A stretch of DNA of 48,757 nucleotides, taken from contig SHBX01000022.1 of the NCBI GenBank assembly GCA_004211785.1, positions 1-48,757 of the forward strand. The letters run 5' to 3'. Shown in pieces: positions 33,550-42,761 of the stretch. The translations under genes and the position numbers were made by a program. This DNA is from Winogradskyella sp. Lineage in GTDB: Bacteria > Bacteroidota > Bacteroidia > Flavobacteriales > Flavobacteriaceae. Positions within the stretch are counted from its first letter, which is position 1, and every line of letters begins with the position of its first letter. Below the pieces are notes generated by a model. That model did no database searches and was not told where the DNA came from. It saw only the letters and a program-made list of their open reading frames with translations.

Positions 33550-34523
33550 TACACATTTCTGGTCATGAGAGCTAGACCAAATTGTTTTAATAGTTGTTTT
33601 TTGTCATCAGAAACATTCAACATTCTTAGTAAAGAAAAAGCCTTTTCAGTATACTGCTCAACAGCTTCTTTAGTAGCGTTTTTTGCACCTGAAGCCGTAA
33701 AAATCTGCTTTACATCTTCTACTTTATGTGAAGTATCTTCTGGTTGGGTAGAAAAATAGTCTAATAGTTTCTGTTTGTCTTCATCTGAAGCAAATTCCAT
33801 AGCTTTAAGATACAAGTAAGTTTTCTTGTTTTCTATAATATCACCACCAACTTGTTTTCCAAATGTTTCAGGATTTCCAAAGGCATCTAGATAATCGTCT
33901 TGTAACTGGAAAGCGATTCCTAAATAACGTCCAAAATCGTATATGGCATTCTGGTTTTCTTCAGAAGTTTCAGCCACAATAGCTCCCATTTTCATAGCAG
34001 CACCAACCAAAACGGCCGTTTTGTACTCAATCATTTTTAGGTATTCGTCGATAGAGACATCGTTTCGGGTTTCAAAATCAACATCATATTGCTGACCTTC
34101 ACAAACCTCAGTTGCTGTTTTGCTAAATAATTTAGCTAAACCTTGAAAAACTTCTGGCTTATAATTTTCAAATAACTGATACGCCATAATTAGCATCACA
34201 TCTCCAGAGAGTATTCCTGTGTTAATATCCCATTTTTCGTGAACGGTTTCCTTTCCTCGACGCAAAGGCGCATCATCCATAATATCATCATGTACCAAAG
34301 AAAAATTATGAAATACCTCAACACTTAAAGCGGCATCAAAAGCTTTATTATAATCCCCATCAAAACAATCGCAAGCCAATAATGTTAAGACCGGACGCAA
34401 TCGTTTACCACCTAGTTTAAGAATATAATTTACGGGATCGTATAAATTTCTAGGCTGACGTTCTTTTACATAGCCTTCTAAATACTCTAAAAATTGAGCT
34501 TGGTAGTTCTTGATATGGTCCAT
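33549..34523 (-). CDS. Polyprenyl diphosphate synthase (geranylgeranyl/farnesyl type)
   Basis: A trans-prenyltransferase that condenses isopentenyl diphosphate with allylic diphosphates. The first Asp-rich motif is LVHDDIMDDAPLRRG (Asp79, Asp80, Asp83, without the two-residue insertion of bacterial farnesyl synthases), and the second is FQLQDDYLDAFG near residue 210. GGKRLRP (38-44) binds the diphosphate. Phe at the fifth position before the first Asp and the plain DDxxD motif suggest a C20 rather than C15 product, supplying carotenoid or menaquinone synthesis, but product length cannot be settled from sequence alone. 324 residues. The -7 box sits five bases before the ATG. Confidence 0.92.
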   Translation of the reverse strand: MDHIKNYQAQFLEYLEGYVKERQPRNLYDPVNYILKLGGKRLRPVLTLLACDCFDGDYNKAFDAALSVEVFHNFSLVHDDIMDDAPLRRGKETVHEKWDINTGILSGDVMLIMAYQLFENYKPEVFQGLAKLFSKTATEVCEGQQYDVDFETRNDVSIDEYLKMIEYKTAVLVGAAMKMGAIVAETSEENQNAIYDFGRYLGIAFQLQDDYLDAFGNPETFGKQVGGDIIENKKTYLYLKAMEFASDEDKQKLLDYFSTQPEDTSHKVEDVKQIFTASGAKNATKEAVEQYTEKAFSLLRMLNVSDDKKQLLKQFGLALMTRNV

Positions 34524-34528
34524 GACAG

Positions 34529-34536
34529 CAAAAATA
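34529..34536 (-). promoter_or_regulatory. -7 box immediately before the polyprenyl synthase start
   Basis: TATTTTTG on the minus strand with five bases to the ATG, so the mRNA is probably leaderless or nearly so. A TTG lies 21 bp further upstream, slightly beyond the usual 17-19. Confidence 0.5.
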
Positions 34537-34591
34537 CATTTTCAACACATTTAAACTCAACATTATGAATGTTAAAAAATCATTAAAACTT

Positions 34592-34633
34592 AGGAAACTA
34601 TTTTTGTATTTAAAGTTTCCTGACGTATTTTTG
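34592..34633 (+). promoter_or_regulatory. Promoter and TetR-type operator of the efflux operon
   Basis: A full Bacteroidota promoter, TTG (34604-34606)-N19-TATTTTTG (34626-34633), lies just upstream of the regulator gene. An inverted repeat AGGAAACT (34592-34599) / AGTTTCCT (34614-34621), centred between the boxes, straddles the -33 element. This fits autorepression by the TetR protein encoded 10 bp further on. Confidence 0.75.
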
Positions 34634-34643
34634 CACTCGAATT

Positions 34644-35249
34644 ATGAAAGAAAAAATAATAAATAAAGCCACAGATCTTTTTCTTAACCTTGGTTTTAAG
34701 AGTGTTACAATGGATGATATTGCTAATGAAATGGGCATATCTAAGAAAACCATATACGTTCATTTTAGTAATAAAAACAAGTTAGTAGAGGCCGTTACAT
34801 TTTATCTTTTTGATACTATTTGTGACGGAATAGATGATATATGTGATAATGCTCCTAACCCTATTGAGGAGCTTTATTCTATAAAAATGTTTGTAATGCA
34901 GCATTTAAAAAATGAAAAAGCATCACCTCAATATCAACTTAAAAAGTATTACCCATCTATACATGACGCTTTAAAGTCTAAGCAATTTGATAAGATGCAC
35001 GAATCTGTGTCCGAAAGTCTTGAAAAGGGAGTTGAAACCAAATTATTTAGATCAAATATAGATGTTGAGTTTATTTCTCGTCTTTATTTTAATGGGATGA
35101 TAGGTATTAAGGACGAAGTTATTTTCCCTAAAGAGAGATTTAATATGGAGTATCTCATGGAGAACTTTTTAGAATACCACCTTAGAGCAATAGTTACCGA
35201 AAAAGGATTCAAAATCCTAACTCAATTTATAACAAAAAATCAATCATAA
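34644..35249 (+). CDS. TetR-family transcriptional regulator of the efflux operon
   Basis: The 201-residue protein has the TetR N-terminal helix-turn-helix at about 8-50 (KATDLFLNLGFKSVTMDDIANEMGISKKTIYVHFSNKNKLVEAV), with the K-T-x-Y-x-H-F end of the recognition helix. The rest is a helical ligand-binding and dimerisation domain. It is the first gene of an operon with TolC, MFP and RND components (6-bp gap to the next gene). An inverted repeat overlaps its own promoter, which supports a local repressor that is released by a pump substrate. The ATG at 34644 starts 10 bp after the -7 box, so the leader is very short. Confidence 0.93.
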   Translation: MKEKIINKATDLFLNLGFKSVTMDDIANEMGISKKTIYVHFSNKNKLVEAVTFYLFDTICDGIDDICDNAPNPIEELYSIKMFVMQHLKNEKASPQYQLKKYYPSIHDALKSKQFDKMHESVSESLEKGVETKLFRSNIDVEFISRLYFNGMIGIKDEVIFPKERFNMEYLMENFLEYHLRAIVTEKGFKILTQFITKNQS

Positions 35250-35255
35250 ACTATA

Positions 35256-36599
35256 ATGAAACATATTTTATCAATCTGTTTTATAGCATTATTTAGTCTA
35301 GGTTTCTCTCAAGATATACCGAGCAGTTTTAGTCTTCAAGAGGCTATTGATTATGCTATAGTAAACAACAGGCAATCAAAAAATGCAGCTAGAGATATAG
35401 ATGCTGCAAAACAGCAAAAATGGGAAACTACAGCTACGGGGTTACCTCAATTAGATGCTACAGTAAACTATCAAAACTTTTTAAAACAACAAGTTTCTGT
35501 AATTCCTGCTGAATTTTTTGGCGGAAATCCTGGCGAATTTGCCGAGGTCATTTTTGGAACTAAACAAAATGCTACAGCAACTGCCACTTTAAATCAATTA
35601 CTATTTGACGGCTCTTACATTGTAGGTCTTCAATCTGCAAAAGTGTTTTTAGAGATTTCTGAAAACGCTAAAATAAAAACAGATTTAGAAGTACGAAAAG
35701 CAGTAATTAATGCTTACGGCAATGTATTATTATCTGAAGAAAGTATTGAGATTCTCAAGAAAAATATCGATGTGCTTGAAAAAAACCTTTACGAGACCAC
35801 AAAAATATATGAGAATGGTTTAGAGGAGGAAGAAAGTGTAGAGCAATTGCAAATTACATTATCTAACCTTAAAAGTAACCTTAATAATACTGAGCGTTTA
35901 CGTGGTATTGCATACCAAATGTTAAACATTACACTAGGTATAGCGTTTAATGCTACTATAAAACTAACTGATGATTTAGAAACACTTGCAATTCAAAATA
36001 TTTCTTTACAAACTCTTGAAGACGAAAATGATGTTGAGTCTACTATTGACTATAAGATTGCAGCTAACGATACAAAATCTAAAGAGCTGCTCCTTAAACT
36101 CGAAAAAAGTAAAGCATTACCTAGTTTAAGTGCATTTTTGAATGGAGGATATAACAGCTTTAGCGATGACTTTGTATTCCTAGATAGTAACAACCGTTGG
36201 TTTGGTTTCTCGACAGTCGGTGTCAATCTTAATGTTCCAATTTTTAGTTCTGGTAAACGAAGTGCTGCAACGCAGCGTGCAAAAATTAATCTTGAAAAAT
36301 CAAGAGATGATTTAACCGAGATTGAGCAACAGCTTAATCTTCAAATAGAATCTGCCAAAAGTAATTACCGTTTTGCAGTAGAAGATTATACCAACAAAAA
36401 GCAAAATTTAGCTTTAGCAGAGCGTATAGAAAAGAAAAATCAAACCAAATTCTTTGAAGGTATTGCGTCTAGTTTTGAACTTAGACAAGCACAAACACAA
36501 TTATATTCAGCACAACAAGAACTATTACAAACTATGCTAGATGTTATTAATACAAAAGCAGAACTTGAAACAGTTACCAACAAAACATCAAACAACTAA
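35256..36599 (+). CDS. TolC-family outer-membrane efflux protein
   Basis: The 447-residue protein has a signal peptide (MKHILSICFIALFSLGFSQ). Two similar halves follow, each with long coiled-coil helices (e.g. YGNVLLSEESIEILKKNIDVLEKNLYETTKIYENG and EIEQQLNLQIESAKSNYRFAVEDYTNKKQNLALAERIEKKN) and strand segments such as LPSLSAFLNGGYN and FGFSTVGVNLNVPIF, as expected for the trimeric TolC channel. It is 6 bp after the TetR gene and 14 bp before the membrane-fusion protein gene, forming a complete tripartite pump. Family assignment is firm; substrates are unknown. Confidence 0.93.
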   Translation: MKHILSICFIALFSLGFSQDIPSSFSLQEAIDYAIVNNRQSKNAARDIDAAKQQKWETTATGLPQLDATVNYQNFLKQQVSVIPAEFFGGNPGEFAEVIFGTKQNATATATLNQLLFDGSYIVGLQSAKVFLEISENAKIKTDLEVRKAVINAYGNVLLSEESIEILKKNIDVLEKNLYETTKIYENGLEEEESVEQLQITLSNLKSNLNNTERLRGIAYQMLNITLGIAFNATIKLTDDLETLAIQNISLQTLEDENDVESTIDYKIAANDTKSKELLLKLEKSKALPSLSAFLNGGYNSFSDDFVFLDSNNRWFGFSTVGVNLNVPIFSSGKRSAATQRAKINLEKSRDDLTEIEQQLNLQIESAKSNYRFAVEDYTNKKQNLALAERIEKKNQTKFFEGIASSFELRQAQTQLYSAQQELLQTMLDVINTKAELETVTNKTSNN

Positions 36600-36613
36600 T
36601 CATTCAAAAAAAC

Positions 36614-37798
36614 ATGAAAATCATGAAACATATATTAGCACTTTTATTAATCAGTATACTTATCACGTCTTGTGGTGGTGAAAAGACCAAATCTGTTGAA
36701 GCAGTTATTGAAACAGAAAACTTAGAAGATATAAGAAAAAAGCGAGGTGAAATAGTTGCTAAACAGCAAGAAATTGCTGAACAATTAAAGCAACTTGATG
36801 CTAAAATCGCTGTATTAGATACGACAAAGAAAGTCCCTTTAATTACAACATTTACAGCAAAGCAAGATATATTCAATCACTATTTAGAGCTTCAAGGGAA
36901 TGTTAGTACTAAAAACAATTTGGTTATTTTCCCTGAGTATTCTGGTATTCTCACACGAGTATACGTTACCGAAGGACAGAAGGTTACTAAAGGCCAAACT
37001 CTAGCAAAAATTGATGATGGTGGAATGAGTCAACAATTAGCTCAGTTTGAGATTCAAGCTAATCTAGCCAAAACTACTTTTGAGCGTCAAGAACGTCTTT
37101 GGAATCAAAAAATAGGAAGTGAAATTCAGTATTTACAAGCTAAATCTAATTACGAAGCACAGAATCAAGCTGTAAATCAGATAAAGCAACAAATCGGAAA
37201 AACAATTGTTAGAGCTCCATTTACAGGCACTATAGATGATATCATTACAGAACAAGGAAGTGTTGTTGGTGCTGGCCAATCGGAATTAATGCGTATTGTA
37301 AATTTAGATAACATGTATATAGAAACAGATGTTCCTGAACGTTATATCTCTAATGTTACTAAAGACAAAGATGTCGAAGTAGAATTTCCAATCTTAGGAA
37401 AGAAAATGAATACTAAAGTCCGTCAAGCTGGTGATTTTATAAATCCCTCAAATCGTACTTTCAAAGTTGAGATAGGAGTGCCTAATAAAGATAGAAGCAT
37501 AAAGCCAAACCTAACAGCTAAGGTTAAGATTAACGATTATACTAACAAAGAAGCGCTTTTAATACCGCAAAGTATTATTTCAGAAAACGCAAATGGAGAA
37601 CAATATATCTACGTTGTAAATAACAAAAAAGAAAACGGAGAAGGTATTGCTGAACGTGTAATCATAGTAACTGGTAAAACTCAAGGTGATGTCATTGAAG
37701 TTTTAAAAGGCATCGAGAATGGAACCGAAATTATAGAAGAAGGTGCAAGAAGTGTTAAAAATGGACAGACCGTAAAGGTTCTAGATTATAAAAACTAA
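36614..37798 (+). CDS. RND efflux periplasmic adaptor (membrane-fusion lipoprotein)
   Basis: The 394-residue adaptor has a lipoprotein signal (MKHILALLLISILITSCGG, lipobox ITSC) after a two-codon leader; the ATG at 36623 is an equally good start. A coiled coil of about 30 residues follows (IRKKRGEIVAKQQEIAEQLKQLDAKIAVLD). The barrel-sandwich/lipoyl halves are recognised in GILTRVYVTEGQKVTKGQTLAKID and IVRAPFTGTIDDIITEQGSVVGAGQ, and the beta-barrel and membrane-proximal domains in MYIETDVPERYI and NLTAKVKINDY. It links the RND pump to the TolC channel and sits 5 bp upstream of the pump gene. Confidence 0.94.
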   Translation: MKIMKHILALLLISILITSCGGEKTKSVEAVIETENLEDIRKKRGEIVAKQQEIAEQLKQLDAKIAVLDTTKKVPLITTFTAKQDIFNHYLELQGNVSTKNNLVIFPEYSGILTRVYVTEGQKVTKGQTLAKIDDGGMSQQLAQFEIQANLAKTTFERQERLWNQKIGSEIQYLQAKSNYEAQNQAVNQIKQQIGKTIVRAPFTGTIDDIITEQGSVVGAGQSELMRIVNLDNMYIETDVPERYISNVTKDKDVEVEFPILGKKMNTKVRQAGDFINPSNRTFKVEIGVPNKDRSIKPNLTAKVKINDYTNKEALLIPQSIISENANGEQYIYVVNNKKENGEGIAERVIIVTGKTQGDVIEVLKGIENGTEIIEEGARSVKNGQTVKVLDYKN

Positions 37799-37803
37799 AA
37801 GTT

Positions 37804-40800
37804 ATGGCTAAAAAGAAAAGCACTAAAAAAGTAAACAAAGAGTTTCCTTTATCATCATGGGCCATTAACAACAAAACAACCATGTATGTGGTTATGGCTG
37901 TTATATTCTTCTTAGGTATTTCCGCATTTTTTGAAATGCCTAGAGAGAATTTCCCAGAAATTAAAGAGACCAAAATCTATATTAGCACTCCTTTCTTTGG
38001 AAATACTGCTGAAGATATAGAAAAGCTAATTACAGACCCTTTAGAAGATAAGCTTAAAACTATAAGTAATGTTGTAGAAATTACCTCAACATCTCAAGAA
38101 GATTACTCAATGATTATTGTTGAGTTTGATGAAGATTTATCTATTCCCGAAGCTAAGCAAAAAGTAAAAGACGAAATAGATACTGAGACTTCTAGTGAAG
38201 ATTGGCCAACATTTAACGACGCAAAGATTGAACCTAATGTCTTTGCCTTGAGCATGAGTGAGGAAATGCCAATCCTTAACATCAATGTGTCAGGAGATTA
38301 CACTGTAGTAAAACTCAAAGAATATGGTGAATACCTTCAAGATGAAATTGAAAATCTGCTAGAAATAAAAAAGGTAGATATTCGAGGTGTTCAAGACATG
38401 GAGGTTGAAGTTGCTGTTGACATATACAAAATGATGGCTGCTCAAGTTAGTTATGGAGACGTTATGAAAGCTATAGATAATGGAAATGTTACCATGTCTG
38501 CTGGTAATTTTATTACCAGTGGTCAACGTCGTACGATTAGAATTTTAGGCGAAGTAGAAAAGCCTTCTGAATTAGAAAATTTTGTTGTAAAATCAGAAAA
38601 AGGCAATTCTATTTATCTAAAGGATGTCGCTGAAGTTTCTTTTAGAGAAAAAGACAGAACAACTTATGCACGAAAAAAGGGAGACAGCCTTATTGGTGAG
38701 CGTGTTGTAATGCTAGATGTAAAAAAACGTGCTGGACAAAATATGGTTGCAGCTACAGACCAAGTAAAAGAAATTGTAGAAAAAGCAATTGCTGATGTAT
38801 TTCCGCAAGATTTAGAAGTATCAATTACAAACGATCAATCCTCAGTAACTTTAGGTCAGGTTGATGACTTAGTAAATAATATCCTATTTGGTGTTATACT
38901 CGTTGTCACTGTTTTAATGTTCTTCTTAGGCTTTAAAAATGCCATTTTTGTTGGGTTTGCAATACCAATGTCCATGTTTATGTCTCTTATGATTTTAAAT
39001 ATGTTTGGTTACACATTAAACACTATGATTCTTTTTGGTCTTATTATGGGACTAGGAATGCTCGTAGATAACGGAATTGTAGTTGTGGAAAATGTTTATC
39101 GCCTCATGGACCAAGAAGGTATGAGTCGTGTTGAAGCTGCAAAGAAAGGTATCGGTGAAATTGCTTTCCCAATTATTATTTCGACTGCAACAACAGTTGC
39201 AGCTTTTATTCCTTTAGGTTTATGGCCTGGAGTAATGGGCGAATTCATGAAGTTACTACCAATAACTTTAGCTACAGTATTAGGATCTTCTTTATTCGTT
39301 GCTATCTTTTTTAATTCGGTATTGGTATCAGAATTTATGAATACAGAAGATAAGGATATGCCTTTAAAGAAGATTATACGAACTACTGTAATAATGGCAG
39401 TAATTGGAGTTATTGCTTTCATTTTTGGTGGAGATTATAGAGGTTTGGGTACATTGATGATTTTTACAGCTATTATGCTTTGGATATATCGATTATTTCT
39501 TCGTGGTTGGGCAAATAGTTTTCAAAACAAAACTCTACCTAGATTAGAAAACTGGTACGAAAAAAGGTTACGTGGTGCTTTATCTGGTAGAAGTCCGTAT
39601 TGGTTAGTTGGTGGAACTTTTCTTTTATTAATTATTTCTTTTATGGCTTTTGGTGGTTCATTAGCCTCACAACGAACAAAAGTTGAATTCTTTCCAGATA
39701 ATAAGCCCAATCAAATTATTGTATACATAGAATATCCTCAAGGAACAGATATTGACAAAACCAACGCTATTACTAAAGACATAGAGCAGAAAGTATATAC
39801 GGTTTTAAATGATTCTCAATATACAGATGATGACTATAACTTTTTAGTAGAAAGTGCTGTTTCACAAGTAGGTGCTGGTGCAGGAAATCCTCAAACCGAT
39901 GGTGGTTCTGATGCCGAAATGCCACATAAAGGAAAGATTACAGCCTCTATGCGTGAGTATAAGTACAGACGTGGTGAGGATAGTGAATTATTACGTCAAA
40001 AAGTTCAAGAAGCATTAGTAGGCATTTATCCTGGGGTTTTAATTTCTGTAGAGAAAGATGCTGCTGGACCACCAGCTGGGGCTCCTATAAATATTGAGAT
40101 TGAAGGGAACGATTATTTAGAATTAATTAGCACAGCTGAGCGCATGCGTGATTTTATAAACTCTAAAAATATCCCTGGAATTGATGAGTTAAAAATTGAT
40201 GTTAACAAAGATAAACCTGGAATGCAGGTTGTAGTCGATAGAGAAAAAGCAGGCGAGTTAGGAGTGAGCTCTATGCAGGTAGGCCAGCAAATACGAAACT
40301 CTATTTTTGGAGCAAAGGCAGGTGTTTATAAAGAAGATGGTGAAGACTATGATATTTATGTTCGATTTAATAAAGAAAATAGATACAACAGTAGTGCTAT
40401 ATTTAATCAGAATATAACGTTTAGAAACAATTCAGGAAAGATTATAGAAATTCCTATATCTACACTAGCAAAACAATCTAACAACTCTGGTTTTAGTGCT
40501 ATTAAGCACAAAGACTCTAGACGTGTGGTAACTGTTTATTCAGCTTTATCACCTGGGTTTACTGATGCTGGAGCTATTGTAAATCAAGTTCAAAATGAAA
40601 TGAAATCCTTTGAAAACTTGTCTAAAAGTATTAAAATAGATTATACGGGTCAGATTGAAGAACAGAATAAGCAACAAAGTTTCTTAAATGGAGCTTTGTT
40701 AACTGGACTTGCATTGATTTTTTTCATACTTATATTCCAATTTAACTCTATTTCAAAACCAACTATAATAATGATAGCTATATTACTAAGTCTAATAGGT

Positions 40801-41355
40801 GTCTTTGGTGGTATAGTAATCACCGGAAGCCCTTTTGTTATTATGATGACGATGATGGGAATCATTTCACTAGCTGGTATTGTAGTAAACAATGGTGTAG
40901 TATTACTAGATTACGCACAACTATTAATTGATAGAAAGAAACACGAATTAGATTTAGAAGATAACGAATACCTAAGTAAAGAATTGCTTTTCGAAAGTAT
41001 TATAACTGCAGGAAAAGCGCGTTTAAGACCTGTATTACTTACAGCTATTACAACGATATTAGGGCTTATTCCGTTAGCCATAGGATTTAACATTAACTTC
41101 TTCACCATGTTTAAAGACTTTAATCCAAATATATATATGGGTGGTGATAATGTGATTTTCTGGGGACCTTTAGCATGGACCGTTATTTATGGTTTGTTAA
41201 TCGCTACGTTCTTAACATTAATTGTTGTACCAATATTGTTTTACTTAATAACACTATTTAAAATGTGGTTAAAAAGGCCCAAACAAGTCTCCGAAGAATT
41301 AATTCCTCAAGAAGTATTTAATATGGACCAACGATTAGATGAAAATGCTATTTAA
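37804..41355 (+). CDS. RND-family efflux pump permease (AcrB/hydrophobe-amphiphile type)
   Basis: The 1183-residue protein is longer than AcrB (1049). It has the RND layout of two porter domains and two bundles of membrane helices. In the fourth helix MLVDNGIVVVENVYRL keeps the first Asp (Asp422) but has Asn423 where AcrB has Asp408. In the tenth helix VVNNGVVLLDYA has Asn in place of the AcrB Lys940, so the proton relay is of a variant type seen in other RND subfamilies. Between helices 6 and 7 there are two additional hydrophobic segments (about 523-565) that help explain the length. It is last in the tetR-tolC-mfp operon and ended by a strong terminator. Confidence 0.93.
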   Translation: MAKKKSTKKVNKEFPLSSWAINNKTTMYVVMAVIFFLGISAFFEMPRENFPEIKETKIYISTPFFGNTAEDIEKLITDPLEDKLKTISNVVEITSTSQEDYSMIIVEFDEDLSIPEAKQKVKDEIDTETSSEDWPTFNDAKIEPNVFALSMSEEMPILNINVSGDYTVVKLKEYGEYLQDEIENLLEIKKVDIRGVQDMEVEVAVDIYKMMAAQVSYGDVMKAIDNGNVTMSAGNFITSGQRRTIRILGEVEKPSELENFVVKSEKGNSIYLKDVAEVSFREKDRTTYARKKGDSLIGERVVMLDVKKRAGQNMVAATDQVKEIVEKAIADVFPQDLEVSITNDQSSVTLGQVDDLVNNILFGVILVVTVLMFFLGFKNAIFVGFAIPMSMFMSLMILNMFGYTLNTMILFGLIMGLGMLVDNGIVVVENVYRLMDQEGMSRVEAAKKGIGEIAFPIIISTATTVAAFIPLGLWPGVMGEFMKLLPITLATVLGSSLFVAIFFNSVLVSEFMNTEDKDMPLKKIIRTTVIMAVIGVIAFIFGGDYRGLGTLMIFTAIMLWIYRLFLRGWANSFQNKTLPRLENWYEKRLRGALSGRSPYWLVGGTFLLLIISFMAFGGSLASQRTKVEFFPDNKPNQIIVYIEYPQGTDIDKTNAITKDIEQKVYTVLNDSQYTDDDYNFLVESAVSQVGAGAGNPQTDGGSDAEMPHKGKITASMREYKYRRGEDSELLRQKVQEALVGIYPGVLISVEKDAAGPPAGAPINIEIEGNDYLELISTAERMRDFINSKNIPGIDELKIDVNKDKPGMQVVVDREKAGELGVSSMQVGQQIRNSIFGAKAGVYKEDGEDYDIYVRFNKENRYNSSAIFNQNITFRNNSGKIIEIPISTLAKQSNNSGFSAIKHKDSRRVVTVYSALSPGFTDAGAIVNQVQNEMKSFENLSKSIKIDYTGQIEEQNKQQSFLNGALLTGLALIFFILIFQFNSISKPTIIMIAILLSLIGVFGGIVITGSPFVIMMTMMGIISLAGIVVNNGVVLLDYAQLLIDRKKHELDLEDNEYLSKELLFESIITAGKARLRPVLLTAITTILGLIPLAIGFNINFFTMFKDFNPNIYMGGDNVIFWGPLAWTVIYGLLIATFLTLIVVPILFYLITLFKMWLKRPKQVSEELIPQEVFNMDQRLDENAI

Positions 41356-41375
41356 AAAGTATTAACTGAGATAAA

Positions 41376-41408
41376 AAAAGGAGCCTTGCTATAAACAAGG
41401 CTCCTTTT
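41376..41408. terminator. Bidirectional terminator between the efflux operon and susD
   Basis: Perfect 13-bp arms (41376-41388 with 41396-41408, core AAAAGGAGCCTTG), a 7-nt loop and T-runs on both strands. It serves the convergent RND gene and the SusD-like gene. Confidence 0.92.
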
Positions 41409-41429
41409 ACATACTCAAATAAATACTAA

Positions 41430-42749
41430 TTATTCATTCTCAGTTAAAGGTACTGGAAGTACATTAAAAATTTGATCTCCTGCTCTATCAATTGGAAGCG
41501 TATTGGATAAATTATAGCGTCTTAAATCAAACATCCTATGATTTTCACACCATAATGAATAACGTCTTTGATTTAACATTTCCATTAATACTGCATTATC
41601 ATCAGAACTGTCACCAGTCCAGTTTGGTAGAGATGCTGCATTTCTAACAACATTTATAGCATTAACAGCTTCAGTATTATTAGTACCAATATTAGCTTCA
41701 GCATAAAGTAAAATTAGTTCTTCATTTCTAATAATATCTATAGGTGAAACATTACTGGCATACAACGCTGTTTGATTGGTCCCATTAAGACCATCTTGTG
41801 ATGTAGGGTTTGACCTTACAGAAGTTTTAGTCGTTACACGTGTGTCACCAGCTTCGGCATCTACAATCCAAGAATCGTGTACAATAATTTGATCGCCATT
41901 ATTATCTGTAATCTTAAACAAATCATTTGTTATATCTCCTGACCCTAGGCTAAACACATGCTTTGGACCAATAGTTAAATCTCCAGTTAAATCTAGGAAA
42001 GAACTATTTAAAGCATTCAGTGCTGAAGTTCCATCTCCTTCATAAACATAAGCCGTTGCCACTAAGGCTCTATTAAATTCAGCAAAAGTCGATGGGGTAT
42101 CATAGCCTGTGAAACCTCCTAAACTGAAAGCAAATTCACTACCTGCTGCATTTAAATCAGTTAAACCATCATTAAGCATTGCAATTACTGCATCTAAAGC
42201 TGCATCAAATTCTAATATAGGACCAAGATTTGCTGGATCAGCAACATCAACTCTAGCTCTATTATAGGATTTTAAAACATCGATTAACTCATGCGCAATA
42301 ATTGTTTTTGCAAACCCACTATAACCTGCACGCTGTGCATCAGTAATAGACGTTGTATTAGCTATCGATTCTAATAATATGTTCGCATTTTTTATGGCGC
42401 GGTATCGACCTGCCCATGGCGCTGTAGAATAAAATGAGTTATTGTCTAAATTCCCTCCATTAGCGCCTAATAAATCTGCTGTATTTCTAGGATCTGCATC
42501 AAAAAGGTATAATTCTCTAGCCATTGTACCAGAACCAGTTGTTTGTATACCTAAACCATTACGCATAGTTGCTTCAACACCAACAACCAAGTTGTTCAGT
42601 TGATTTATAGATGCATTTGTTAATACACCTTCTAAACTCGCTCTGTTAGGGTCTACTTGTTCATCAAAACTACATGACGATACACTAAAAATAAGAGCAA
42701 TAGCGACAAGTAATCTTAAATATTTTCTATTATATATATATGTTTTCAT
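41430..42749 (-). CDS. SusD/RagB-like outer-membrane nutrient-binding lipoprotein
   Basis: The 439-residue lipoprotein has a signal ending SVSSC (Cys about 26). It contains TPR-like helices of the SusD fold (RAIKNANILLESIANTT, GFAKTIIAHELIDVLKSY, FNRALVATAYVYEGD) and the C-terminal signature RNEELILLYAEANIGTNNTEAVNAINVVRNAASLP with MLNQRRYSLWCENHRMFDLRRYN, ending in the usual LPVPLTENE. It is shorter than most SusD proteins (about 500-550). It binds substrate at the cell surface over the SusC pore. It lies 12 bp downstream of susC. No glycoside hydrolase or peptidase lies next to the pair, so the substrate cannot be inferred. Confidence 0.92.
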   Translation of the reverse strand: MKTYIYNRKYLRLLVAIALIFSVSSCSFDEQVDPNRASLEGVLTNASINQLNNLVVGVEATMRNGLGIQTTGSGTMARELYLFDADPRNTADLLGANGGNLDNNSFYSTAPWAGRYRAIKNANILLESIANTTSITDAQRAGYSGFAKTIIAHELIDVLKSYNRARVDVADPANLGPILEFDAALDAVIAMLNDGLTDLNAAGSEFAFSLGGFTGYDTPSTFAEFNRALVATAYVYEGDGTSALNALNSSFLDLTGDLTIGPKHVFSLGSGDITNDLFKITDNNGDQIIVHDSWIVDAEAGDTRVTTKTSVRSNPTSQDGLNGTNQTALYASNVSPIDIIRNEELILLYAEANIGTNNTEAVNAINVVRNAASLPNWTGDSSDDNAVLMEMLNQRRYSLWCENHRMFDLRRYNLSNTLPIDRAGDQIFNVLPVPLTENE

Positions 42750-42761
42750 ATCTCTTTTTTT

